Position numbers and translations under genes: made by a program. From Rickettsiales bacterium (GTDB lineage: Bacteria > Pseudomonadota > Alphaproteobacteria > Rickettsiales > Deianiraeaceae), in assembly GCA_947485035.1 (NCBI GenBank), contig CANKQN010000059.1, positions 1-6,072 on the forward strand: a DNA stretch of 6,072 nt, in the 5' to 3' direction. Under the pieces are notes generated by a model. That model saw nothing but the letters and a program-made list of their open reading frames with translations, was not told the origin of the DNA and ran no database searches. Of this stretch, positions 1 to 5,869 are shown in pieces (position 1 is the first letter of the stretch; every line of letters begins with the position of its first letter).

Positions 1-67
1 AAGGTATTTCGCAGTAAATAGACTTTCTAACATTCTTTAATGCACCGTTAATTGAAAAGCCGTTCAT
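1..67 (-). CDS. Possible start of a further operon gene, cut by the left edge
   Basis: An ATG at 67-65 overlaps the TGA stop (66-64) of the type IIG gene in an ATGA arrangement. The frame stays open for 22 codons to the edge and begins MNGFSINGALKNV. A purine-rich AAGAG lies three bases upstream, a weak and rather close ribosome-binding site. The same ATGA overlap occurs at two other junctions in this window, which favours a coupled downstream gene. No family can be recognised from so few residues. A competing start is the ATG at 33-31 in another frame (MLESLFTAKYL), also open to the edge; only one can be real, and the stretch could instead be non-coding. Confidence 0.3.
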   Translation of the reverse strand, partial: MNGFSINGALKNVRKSIYCEIP

Positions 68-3000
68 ATACTCTTAAATATTAAACTCTCAACAACCCCA
101 ATCTCCTCCTCACTCAATCCATAAAGAGCATAAACCATTTTATCAATTTCTGCATCTGTGCGAGTGAGTATTGATTGTATTTCTTTTGCCTTTTTACCGT
201 CATCCTTAAAGGAGGTGAAGATTGCCCGTTCATCAAAGTTTGTAAGCTTCCCCACCTTTGCAAGTTTGTTAATCTCGGTTAAGAATTCGTCATCTTTAAG
301 ATTATACCATTTATGAAGTTTGGTGCTGAGCTTTGAAGGACTGCCCATTTTTGCCTTAAGATATTCTAAGAAGGCTGAGCTGAATTCACCCAGTTGTTTG
401 GTTAAATTCAGCATTGCTTGAGCTTTTTCTATGAATGGTTTTTGTTCAGCAATAGTAATTTGTGGAATTGGTAAATTTCTAATATCGTTTATCAAAATCT
501 TTGGAAACAGTCCTTTTTTAGCCTTTGGTGATGTTGCGTTGTGATAGTATCCCATCAATTTTGAATTTAAAATTGGTAAAATAAATTTTAAATCTATTTC
601 ATTATTTTGCGATATAATATTAATCAATGAACCATTATTATAACACTCTACATCAACATAAGTTGCTGTTAATTTGTCGCCTGTAATTTCCCTCACTAAA
701 ATTCTTGGCTCATTAAAATATTTTGGATTTCTTGGATTTGCGAGATTTTTGCCATATTTAACATAAATATTTGTCTCAAGATTTAATGAATAATGACCAA
801 TATCTTTTCCGCCAATTTCAATCTTGTATGTGTCATCAAGTTTTGTTGAAGAGTGGTAAATCCTGTTTTTAATAGTCTCTTCAGATTGCCCCCTGTATTT
901 ATCATAAGGTATATAACCTTGAGAAACATCAAAGAAATTTAAAAGCCTTGGATGGAGTTTGATTGTGTCTATCAATTTTTGCTCGTTCTCGTTAACCGAT
1001 ATAAAGCTCAATAAATTTTCGCAATTATCAATTAAATCCTGCTGTGTAGCAGTTTTGATGATATCAAATTTAGTATCATATTTTACAACTTTACACTTGT
1101 AGTCGTCGTTAGTTTTCTGAAATCCACAAATGCAAGTTCTAACATTTGCAGATTCAAATGTTTTGTCATCACTGAGGTTGGTTATGTTAATCAATGAATG
1201 ATTTTCTATTATTCTTTTTCTATATTCTAAGCCGTATAAAGTTGATAGGAATGTATTAGGGAATATGTAAAATAGCCTTCCGTTGTTATTCAATAAACGT
1301 AATCCCTTTGAAATAAAATATATGTAAATTTCATAGTCAGGAACTAGGCTATCAAAGTTTGATAGATATTCCTTTTGTTGCTCATTAAAATCTACTCCAT
1401 AAGGCGGATTGCCTACCACCACATCGAACTTAAATGGAAATTCCTCCTCCCACTTAAAAGCTTTTGGGTCAATGTTTGCATCGTCAATTAGAGAGTTGCC
1501 GACTTTTATGTTGTTATCAAGGGTTGTCAGTTCATCGCGTGAGTTTGCGGTTTTTAGCCATAAAGAGAGCTTTGTAATTTGAACCGACTCCGAGTTTAGG
1601 TCAACTCCATAGATGTTATTTTGAAGGATGGATTTATAAACCATTTGGTAGTTAAAAAGCCCAAGCTCTGTGTCGTCTCCTAGTTTTTTGAGGGTTTCAG
1701 AAACACTTAGCCACTCGTTTTCAAGATAGTTAAAGACCTCAACCAAAAACGCCCCTGAACCACAAGCAGGGTCAAGAACCTTGATTTGCTTTAGCTTTTC
1801 AGCATATTGTTTATAGCGGTTTATTAGCTCCCCGTTTGGATTTATCCATTTTTTTGGCTTGGTTGCAGGAATTTCCTGAGGTGTAAGTTCATCAAGTTTT
1901 AGTTCATCTTTTCGTTCTTTTAGCCAACCTCCAACTGCTTCTTCAACGATGTATTTTGTGATGTATTCAGGTGTGTAAAAGATTCCATCCTTCTTGCGCT
2001 TGCCTTGATTTTTATCGTGAGTTTCGTCGTTTAATCCAGCCTTTAAAGCCTCAAGGTCGGTTATTGATTGCTCAAAGATATGCCCTAGGATATTTACCGA
2101 GATATCGTTTTTGAAGTGATATAACCGTAGGAAGTTGATTAGCTTTTCAAGGAGTTTGGTTTCAATTTTGATGTCGTTAAATACATCATCGCTAGCAAAA
2201 AGCCCTCCGTTGAATTTATGAATATGCGGAGGATTTCCTTTGTCTATTGATGTAAAGAGTAATTTTAATCCATCCCACAAACCAAGACCTAGCTGTTTTG
2301 CAGTTTCTACCTTTTCAAAGGGTTTTGTGATGAGGTTATTATCCTCACAGAATCTTATAAAGAGCAATCTATCAAAAAGCTTTTGAGCTTTGGCAATAGC
2401 TGTGTCAGGCGTTGTTTGGTTTTGCTTAAGGATGTCGTTTACAAATTCCTCCCTTAAGGCTTTGTATTCTTTGTAGAACTTGTTTTGAATTTCCGTCTCC
2501 CATTTAGTTTCATCATCTAAGAGCTTTCTAACAAGCGAGCCTGTATCTTTTGTGATTCCAATAAGGTTTTGTTTGCATAAGAGGAATTGGAATTCCTTTT
2601 GCTTGTGAGGTTTACTTGCTAATTCTTCAATCTTGAATTCTTGGTATTTGCCTTGGTATGTGCTTTTGTAAAGACGGATTTCCTTAAAATTTGAGACAAT
2701 TACAAACTCTATTCCTTGGTATTTTGTTGCATAATCAAAAGCTTGCCCGACAGGAGTTCTGCTATCCCCCTTGCGGTTTTGCTTTGCATCAAGGTTTGTT
2801 TTGCTGTCTTTGAGTTCAATTACAACTCGACAATCTTTGCCTTCATTTGTAAAGAAGCCCAGAATTCCATCAGGTTTTTGTCCGTCAAGTTCTGTTTTTT
2901 CTTCCTTTTCAAGGTTAGTTTCAGTTTCACCTCGTTTGTAAGTATAACCAAGAACTTCACCAAAGATATCATTCAAGAAATCTGTTTGCAATTGCTCTTC

Positions 3001-3126
3001 ATTCTTTGATGTTGTTTGCAAAAGATTATTCCAGCGTGTGAAGATTTGAGTGCCAGCTTGCGTTATCTCAAGCTTGGTTTCCTTAATTCTTGATACGAGG
3101 CGATGACTATTTATTAACTCTCTCAT
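64..3126 (-). CDS. Type IIG restriction-modification enzyme (Eco57I-like nuclease/N6-adenine methyltransferase fusion)
   Basis: This single-chain enzyme should both cleave and methylate DNA, using S-adenosylmethionine. From the ATG it is 1020 aa, within the usual type IIG range of about 900-1200. The N-terminus has a PD-(D/E)XK nuclease core: KPDG with D86, then IELK with E104 and K106. A helical connector follows. The gamma-class adenine methyltransferase has motif X (GIFYTPEYIT, about 381-390), motif I (DPACGSGAFL, 451-460), the acidic motif II residue (YGVDL, D509) and catalytic motif IV NPPY (573-576). Residues of about 730-890 look like a TaqI-type specificity domain, with ILVREITGDK near 809 and NDIRNLPIP near 880. 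The C-terminus ends in the VYALYGLSEEE pattern common in this family. No frameshift or missing motif is seen, so both activities are probably intact. I chose the ATG at 3126 because it overlaps the toxin stop as ATGA; an in-frame TTG at 3138 would add four residues. The recognition site cannot be read from the sequence. Confidence 0.93.
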   Translation of the reverse strand: MRELINSHRLVSRIKETKLEITQAGTQIFTRWNNLLQTTSKNEEQLQTDFLNDIFGEVLGYTYKRGETETNLEKEEKTELDGQKPDGILGFFTNEGKDCRVVIELKDSKTNLDAKQNRKGDSRTPVGQAFDYATKYQGIEFVIVSNFKEIRLYKSTYQGKYQEFKIEELASKPHKQKEFQFLLCKQNLIGITKDTGSLVRKLLDDETKWETEIQNKFYKEYKALREEFVNDILKQNQTTPDTAIAKAQKLFDRLLFIRFCEDNNLITKPFEKVETAKQLGLGLWDGLKLLFTSIDKGNPPHIHKFNGGLFASDDVFNDIKIETKLLEKLINFLRLYHFKNDISVNILGHIFEQSITDLEALKAGLNDETHDKNQGKRKKDGIFYTPEYITKYIVEEAVGGWLKERKDELKLDELTPQEIPATKPKKWINPNGELINRYKQYAEKLKQIKVLDPACGSGAFLVEVFNYLENEWLSVSETLKKLGDDTELGLFNYQMVYKSILQNNIYGVDLNSESVQITKLSLWLKTANSRDELTTLDNNIKVGNSLIDDANIDPKAFKWEEEFPFKFDVVVGNPPYGVDFNEQQKEYLSNFDSLVPDYEIYIYFISKGLRLLNNNGRLFYIFPNTFLSTLYGLEYRKRIIENHSLINITNLSDDKTFESANVRTCICGFQKTNDDYKCKVVKYDTKFDIIKTATQQDLIDNCENLLSFISVNENEQKLIDTIKLHPRLLNFFDVSQGYIPYDKYRGQSEETIKNRIYHSSTKLDDTYKIEIGGKDIGHYSLNLETNIYVKYGKNLANPRNPKYFNEPRILVREITGDKLTATYVDVECYNNGSLINIISQNNEIDLKFILPILNSKLMGYYHNATSPKAKKGLFPKILINDIRNLPIPQITIAEQKPFIEKAQAMLNLTKQLGEFSSAFLEYLKAKMGSPSKLSTKLHKWYNLKDDEFLTEINKLAKVGKLTNFDERAIFTSFKDDGKKAKEIQSILTRTDAEIDKMVYALYGLSEEEIGVVESLIFKSI

Positions 3127-3461
3127 ACCCCAAAACAAACACCTAATTTCCCCTGTAAAGCAGTTTGATTTTTCTCGTCAAGCATTCCAATTTTTGCTAA
3201 AATATCCACCTGTAAAACATTTGCAAATTTCATTCTGATAATCGAAGGCTCGCTCAATTCCAGTTTTTCAGGGTTCGCAATTTCAATATCATTCCAAAGG
3301 TTGGAGTGTTTAGCAGATGTTATCATCGCAACCACAACAAAACCAGTTTGCTTGTTATATTCATCGCTTGAAACGATAACCGCAGGTCTCACTTTAGATT
3401 TTTTCCTGTCGTCAATGAATGGGAAATCTATAACTATGACGTTGAATTTACTGTATTGCAT
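3123..3461 (-). CDS. MazF/PemK-family toxin, predicted endoribonuclease
   Basis: This 112-aa protein has the length and motif order of MazF/PemK toxins, which cut mRNA at short sequences and are neutralised by a cognate antitoxin. The N-terminal strand (NVIVIDFPFIDD, 7-18) is followed by KVRPAVIVSS (23-32) and then AMITSAK (45-51). R25 and T48 fall where the catalytic Arg and Thr of characterised MazF proteins lie, so the toxin is probably active. EPSIIRM (71-77) and the closing region around KIGMLD match the later conserved blocks. The gene starts nine bases after the antitoxin stop and lacks an obvious Shine-Dalgarno, suggesting coupled translation. Its TGA overlaps the ATG of the restriction enzyme. 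Which RNA sequence it cuts cannot be predicted. The family is clear; calling it mazF rather than pemK would be arbitrary. Confidence 0.9.
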   Translation of the reverse strand: MQYSKFNVIVIDFPFIDDRKKSKVRPAVIVSSDEYNKQTGFVVVAMITSAKHSNLWNDIEIANPEKLELSEPSIIRMKFANVLQVDILAKIGMLDEKNQTALQGKLGVCFGV

Positions 3462-3470
3462 AAGATGGTT

Positions 3471-3794
3471 TTAAGAGTTTTCAGAGTTTTTCTTATACTT
3501 CTGCAAGTTTGCAAACGCCTCTTCGTCCTCTTCCGAGTTCCATTCACCAAACATCTTAGCCGACATCCCAGTAAAACCTAGCATTTCCTTTTGTTCGTTG
3601 ATTGGCAGATTTGCAAAGTCATCACCAAAGACTGCTTGTAAAGAGGACAAGATAATATCCTTAACCGACTTCCTTTCAATTGCAGATTTCATTTTTAGAG
3701 CCGTGTAAATTCTATCAGGGATATCAATTGAGTATCTGTGATTGTGATTTTTTATAGCACTTGCTGACATAGACTTTATAACATTAATCTTCAT
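3471..3794 (-). CDS. Ribbon-helix-helix antitoxin, partner of the MazF/PemK toxin
   Basis: This 107-aa protein precedes the toxin in the usual antitoxin-first order. Residues of about 19-53 look like a ribbon-helix-helix DNA-binding domain: a short strand (HRYSIDIP), helix A (DRIYTALKMKSAIERK) and helix B after SVKDIIL. Such domains dimerise and bind palindromic operators. The tail from about 84 is acidic (EWNSEEDEEAF) and ends in a charged, probably flexible segment, as expected for the part that wraps the toxin. Function is inferred mainly from fold and position; I do not recognise a named subfamily. A 7-bp inverted repeat overlaps the start codon, suggesting autoregulation. The first ATG (3794) has no Shine-Dalgarno; the next in-frame ATG (3770, residue 9) has a weak AAAG three bases upstream and would keep the whole domain, so the start is uncertain by eight residues. 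Confidence 0.8.
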   Translation of the reverse strand: MKINVIKSMSASAIKNHNHRYSIDIPDRIYTALKMKSAIERKSVKDIILSSLQAVFGDDFANLPINEQKEMLGFTGMSAKMFGEWNSEEDEEAFANLQKYKKNSENS

Positions 3795-3808
3795 ACATAA
3801 ATATGTAT
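3793..3808. promoter_or_regulatory. Palindromic operator candidate at the antitoxin start
   Basis: ATACATA and TATGTAT form a perfect 7-bp inverted repeat around a 2-base centre. It covers the first two bases of the antitoxin ATG and most of the candidate -10 box. A short symmetric site at the promoter of a ribbon-helix-helix antitoxin is what autoregulation needs. The symmetry is seen directly; binding is inferred. The arms are AT-only apart from one C/G pair each, so chance is possible in this AT-rich DNA. Confidence 0.45.
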
Positions 3809-3830
3809 ATCATTAACTTTTTAAAGTCAA
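3804..3830 (-). promoter_or_regulatory. Candidate promoter of the antitoxin-toxin-RM unit
   Basis: On the minus strand TTGACT (3830-3825) matches five of six bases of a sigma-70 -35 box, and TATACA (3809-3804) is a four-of-six -10 box. The 15-base spacer is shorter than the usual 16-18. It begins one base after the transposase-remnant stop codon. If real, transcription would start only a few bases before the antitoxin ATG, giving a leaderless or nearly leaderless message, consistent with the missing Shine-Dalgarno. The operator palindrome overlaps the -10 box. Confidence 0.35.
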
Positions 3831-3831
3831 G

Positions 3832-4212
3832 CTAAAACTTCATCTTCTCTAAATCACAATCTTTCAATCTCTTCATCATAAACCAAGCTGTCTTTTGGGT
3901 AATGCCAAGCTCCTTGCCTAGTTTCACACTTGATGTGTTTGGTGCATTGGTTAAAATCTCAATAGCCTTGACCCATTTTAAAATTGAAAGCCTGCTATTT
4001 TCTAGTGGAGTACCAATTTTAAATGAAAATATCCTTTGACAGATTTTGCACTTAAACCTTTCGTCATCCCTAAATTCACAGATGTGATGACTTTTGCAAA
4101 ACGGACATTCGACTCCATCTTTCCAGCGTATAGCTATAAATCTTTTGATAGCTTGCTTTGCCGAGGTGTAGCTTCGCACGTGATCACTTAAAGTTCTTTT
4201 ACGACTAACCAT
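3832..4212 (-). pseudogene. IS1595-type transposase remnant: zinc ribbon and HTH only
   Basis: The 126-aa product matches the N-terminal part of IS1595/ISXO2-like transposases. It has a zinc ribbon with C36-x2-C39 (CPFCKSH) and C55-x2-C58 (CKICQ), then the family-typical FSFKIGTPLENSRLSILKWVKAIEI region written here as two parts, FSFKIGTPLENS and RLSILKWVKAIEI. A helix-turn-helix follows (SSVKLGKELGITQKTAW, 94-110, then a short MMKRL helix). Family members continue with a DDE-type catalytic domain and are usually 200-350 aa. Here the frame ends about ten residues past the HTH, and no DDE sequence follows because the antitoxin promoter begins at once. Transposition by this protein is therefore not expected. 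I saw no terminal inverted repeats or target duplication. The surviving part is a clean ORF without internal stops, so it could be a recent truncation or a retained DNA-binding protein. No Shine-Dalgarno is visible before the ATG. Confidence 0.75.
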
Positions 4213-4277
4213 ACGATGTTGTAAATTTATATTTTTGGTTACAGATGTATATAGCTAGAAGATGTGTTGTAGTGGGT

Positions 4278-5279
4278 TTATTCAGACCACTCTTTATTAC
4301 AAAGTCTCTTTCCAATTGTCACGATGTCATCCTGCTTGGTAATATTGTAGTTTGCCAAATCAAAATACTTCAGCCCTTGCAACCCTCCTTTTGTATTTTT
4401 TATGAAATTTGTTTCAGCGAATTTATCTGTGATAAAAAATCTGTGAGGCTTTTCAAGAAGATTCCATCCAAGTATTTTCTGTGTTTCATTTATTATGTTT
4501 TTTATCCTTTCTTTGTAATCATCAAGTTTTGTTTGATTTTGCAAATCAGAGTGTCTTTCAATTTCATAATCAATCCCTCCACCGTATGTTATAACTGCCT
4601 CTATCTTTCCAACAAGCTTAATGGACTTGTCTGCGTATATTCCAATGAAGTTGGCTATTTCTCTTTTAGGTCTATCAAACCCATCGTAATAAATGCCAAA
4701 TTTCTCGTTGAGCTTGATTGTAGCACTGCATGGAGAGGCAAACATTATACAGTCTTGATTAATGATAAGATGCCCCAAGATATCTTTATAATCTTCAATC
4801 ATCTCGTGAATATCAGTTTCCCAGTTTTCAACTTTTGATTCCAAAATTTCTATAATTCGCTTATATGTAGTATGGACAACAAATATCTCTTCAGTTATTT
4901 TTTGCAATGGTTTTATTGTATCTTTTGTAAGGCATATCAAATATTTCCTACCAAATATATCTTTTGTATTTTTAATTGATTCAATATGATTGTTAATCTG
5001 CTGGTCATATAAATCATTTCCAAGTTTTGCTTCAATAAAGATATTGATAGGGTTTTGAATTATGCAACCATCGGGTCTACTATTTGAACCATTTACTTGA
5101 TTTTCAAACTGAAGACCAACCTTTGTATATTCTTGATTTTCGCTCTCTGTAAGTGCTTGCAGTATTGCATCCATTTTCTTTGGAGCAAATTGATAGATGT
5201 ATTTGAATGCTAGAAGTGTATTATTTGTAATACAGTTTTCTTTTTGTGAAAACTTTTGAAAGTATGAAACTTTAGACAT
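4278..5279 (-). CDS. Orphan PD-(D/E)XK nuclease-like protein
   Basis: This 333-aa protein is not one I recognise by name. Its N-terminal half carries a PD-(D/E)XK core: SRPDG with D70, IFIEAKLG with E83 and K85, then YDQQINNHIE with a conserved-looking Gln near 93-94 and the strand KYLICLT. The opening FQKFSQKENCITNNTLL, an E-N-x-x-T-N type helix, is typical of large uncharacterised nuclease-fold families. The C-terminal half (about 175-333) has no motif I can name; a GGLQGLKYFDL segment lies near 298-308. No methyltransferase, helicase or transmembrane segment is seen. Cytosolic DNA cleavage is inferred from the motif, and the neighbourhood suggests defence. I chose the ATG at 5279; an in-frame TTG at 5297 would add six residues. 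Spacing from the neighbours (65 bases before the transposase remnant, 353 bases after the HGG gene) suggests its own transcript. Confidence 0.75.
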   Translation of the reverse strand: MSKVSYFQKFSQKENCITNNTLLAFKYIYQFAPKKMDAILQALTESENQEYTKVGLQFENQVNGSNSRPDGCIIQNPINIFIEAKLGNDLYDQQINNHIESIKNTKDIFGRKYLICLTKDTIKPLQKITEEIFVVHTTYKRIIEILESKVENWETDIHEMIEDYKDILGHLIINQDCIMFASPCSATIKLNEKFGIYYDGFDRPKREIANFIGIYADKSIKLVGKIEAVITYGGGIDYEIERHSDLQNQTKLDDYKERIKNIINETQKILGWNLLEKPHRFFITDKFAETNFIKNTKGGLQGLKYFDLANYNITKQDDIVTIGKRLCNKEWSE

Positions 5280-5334
5280 CTTAAGATAAATGAACAATGT
5301 ATTGAAACATAGATTTGTTATATGGAGATATTAA

Positions 5335-5340
5335 AGTCAA
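5335..5340 (-). promoter_or_regulatory. Candidate -35 element upstream of the orphan nuclease
   Basis: TTGACT on the minus strand sits in an 11-base string, CTTGACTTTAA (5341-5331), that also occurs before the antitoxin (3831-3821). No good -10 box lies at the usual 16-18 base distance: TATAAC is only 12 bases downstream. The start codon is 55 bases away. It is a plausible promoter part or a shared regulator site, with no further support. Confidence 0.2.
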
Positions 5341-5566
5341 GTTTAGTCTTGCTTCTCTAAGGCTATAAAATCAAGCCATCATTCCAAACCTCCCTGTAAA
5401 ACTATCAATTGCAACTGCACAAGTAATTGATTCTTTAAAATAGCTATCACCTAAGATTTTGAGTAAAATAGGAGTATGATTTATGATGTTAATTTCCTTC
5501 TTCTTAGTTCGGGTTATCCCTGTTTGGCGGAGCCACGCTTAAAGCCTTGTAGAATAAGGGTTTTTG

Positions 5567-5590
5567 GCTTTTTCCAAAGTTTTGGAAAGC
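5567..5590. repeat. Imperfect inverted repeat, possible hairpin
   Basis: GCTTT, an unpaired TT, then CCAAA pairs across a GT loop with TTTGG and AAAGC, giving ten pairs with a 2-base bulge. Read on the plus strand it is followed by GTTTT, a weak terminator-like tail, but no established gene reads into it from that side. Read on the minus strand, downstream of the HGG gene, it has no U-run. It may be a weak terminator, a processing hairpin or part of a recombination site. Confidence 0.35.
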
Positions 5591-5605
5591 GTTTTAAAAA
5601 ATCCC

Positions 5606-5627
5606 ATTGCTACTATATTGCTACTTT
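5606..5627. repeat. Tandem 11-base direct repeat
   Basis: ATTGCTACTAT (5606-5616) is followed directly by ATTGCTACTTT (5617-5627), identical at 10 of 11 positions. A looser run of 5-base units of the AGTTA type continues at 5631-5650 into the 3' end of the HGG gene. Such iterons can be protein-binding arm sites, but two copies are also within reach of chance or slippage. Confidence 0.4.
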
Positions 5628-5632
5628 GCAAG

Positions 5633-5869
5633 TTAAGTTAGGTTAAGTTTCATCATTAAATTTTTGAGTTCTTTGATTTGTCTTTTTAACTCTAAAATCT
5701 TATTTACATACCTTCCTTGTTTTCTTGGTGTTTTGCCTCCGTGGTGTTTGCATCTGCCGTTTTTCATTGTTTTTGCCCTGCAAATTCCACCGTGCCTTGC
5801 TTTTGCACCACATAACGGGTGTTTTGATAAATCATAGGGTTTGTTACTGTTTTTGAGTAAATATTTCAT
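5633..5869 (-). CDS. Small Cys/His-rich HGG-motif protein
   Basis: This 78-aa protein has a compact pattern, C20-GAKARHGGIC30-RAKTMKNGRC40-KHHGGKTP, that is C-x9-C-x9-C followed by His42/His43. It resembles the HGGxSTG/HGGxTP small proteins often found on phage-like and other mobile elements, and the Cys/His spacing suggests a metal-binding knuckle. No member has a function I can state with confidence. A basic link (RKQGR) leads to a short Lys/Leu-rich helix (about 56-74) that could form a coiled coil. The ATG overlaps the upstream ORF stop (ATGA) and is preceded by AAGGGG at five bases, so the start is well supported. It is probably cotranscribed with the upstream ORF and is typical of accessory rather than core DNA. 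Confidence 0.75.
   Translation of the reverse strand: MKYLLKNSNKPYDLSKHPLCGAKARHGGICRAKTMKNGRCKHHGGKTPRKQGRYVNKILELKRQIKELKNLMMKLNLT

Larger units (their letters stand above)
5280..5632. other. Gene-poor gap with repeats and weak small ORFs
   Basis: No convincing gene was found in these 353 bases. The gap holds a TTGACT element (5340-5335), a 7-bp inverted repeat (ATCAATT 5404-5410 with AATTGAT 5425-5431), an imperfect hairpin (5567-5590) and an 11-base direct repeat (5606-5627). A GC-richer patch lies at about 5505-5560, including the palindromes GGCGGAGCC and GCTTAAAGC. A minus-strand frame is open from 5538 to the TGA at 5371 without a standard start codon. On the plus strand a 19-codon ORF (5483-5542) follows an AGGAG. 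This could be regulatory DNA, a recombination site or the scar of a lost gene. Confidence 0.5.

Noticed and set aside
2716..3009. Plus-strand 97-codon ORF
   Set aside because: It lies entirely antisense to the nuclease domain of the type IIG gene, is Phe/Cys/Ser-rich as antisense frames of AT-rich genes are, and has no recognisable motif.
4241..4256. Second copy of ATGTATAT upstream of the transposase remnant, as an operator half or insertion-sequence end
   Set aside because: Only eight AT-rich bases match the operator region at 3803-3810, without symmetry or a duplicated target site, which is too little to call.
4245..4838. Plus-strand 197-codon ORF
   Set aside because: It is antisense to the 3' half of the PD-(D/E)XK gene, whose motifs support the minus strand. 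Its product is Phe/Cys/Ile-rich and resembles no family.
5525..5535. tRNA-like 3' end, TGGCTCCGCCA on the minus strand
   Set aside because: No T-arm with a TTCGA-type loop precedes it and no matching 5' acceptor strand is found, so neither a tRNA nor a clear tRNA fragment is supported.
5567..5590. Hairpin as the terminator of the HGG gene operon
   Set aside because: On the minus strand no U-run follows the stem, and the stem has a bulge and weak A-T pairing, so it is listed only as an inverted repeat.
5631..5650. AGTTA-type tandem units as a CRISPR or minisatellite
   Set aside because: The units are five bases with mismatches, no spacers exist, and part of the run codes for the end of the HGG protein.
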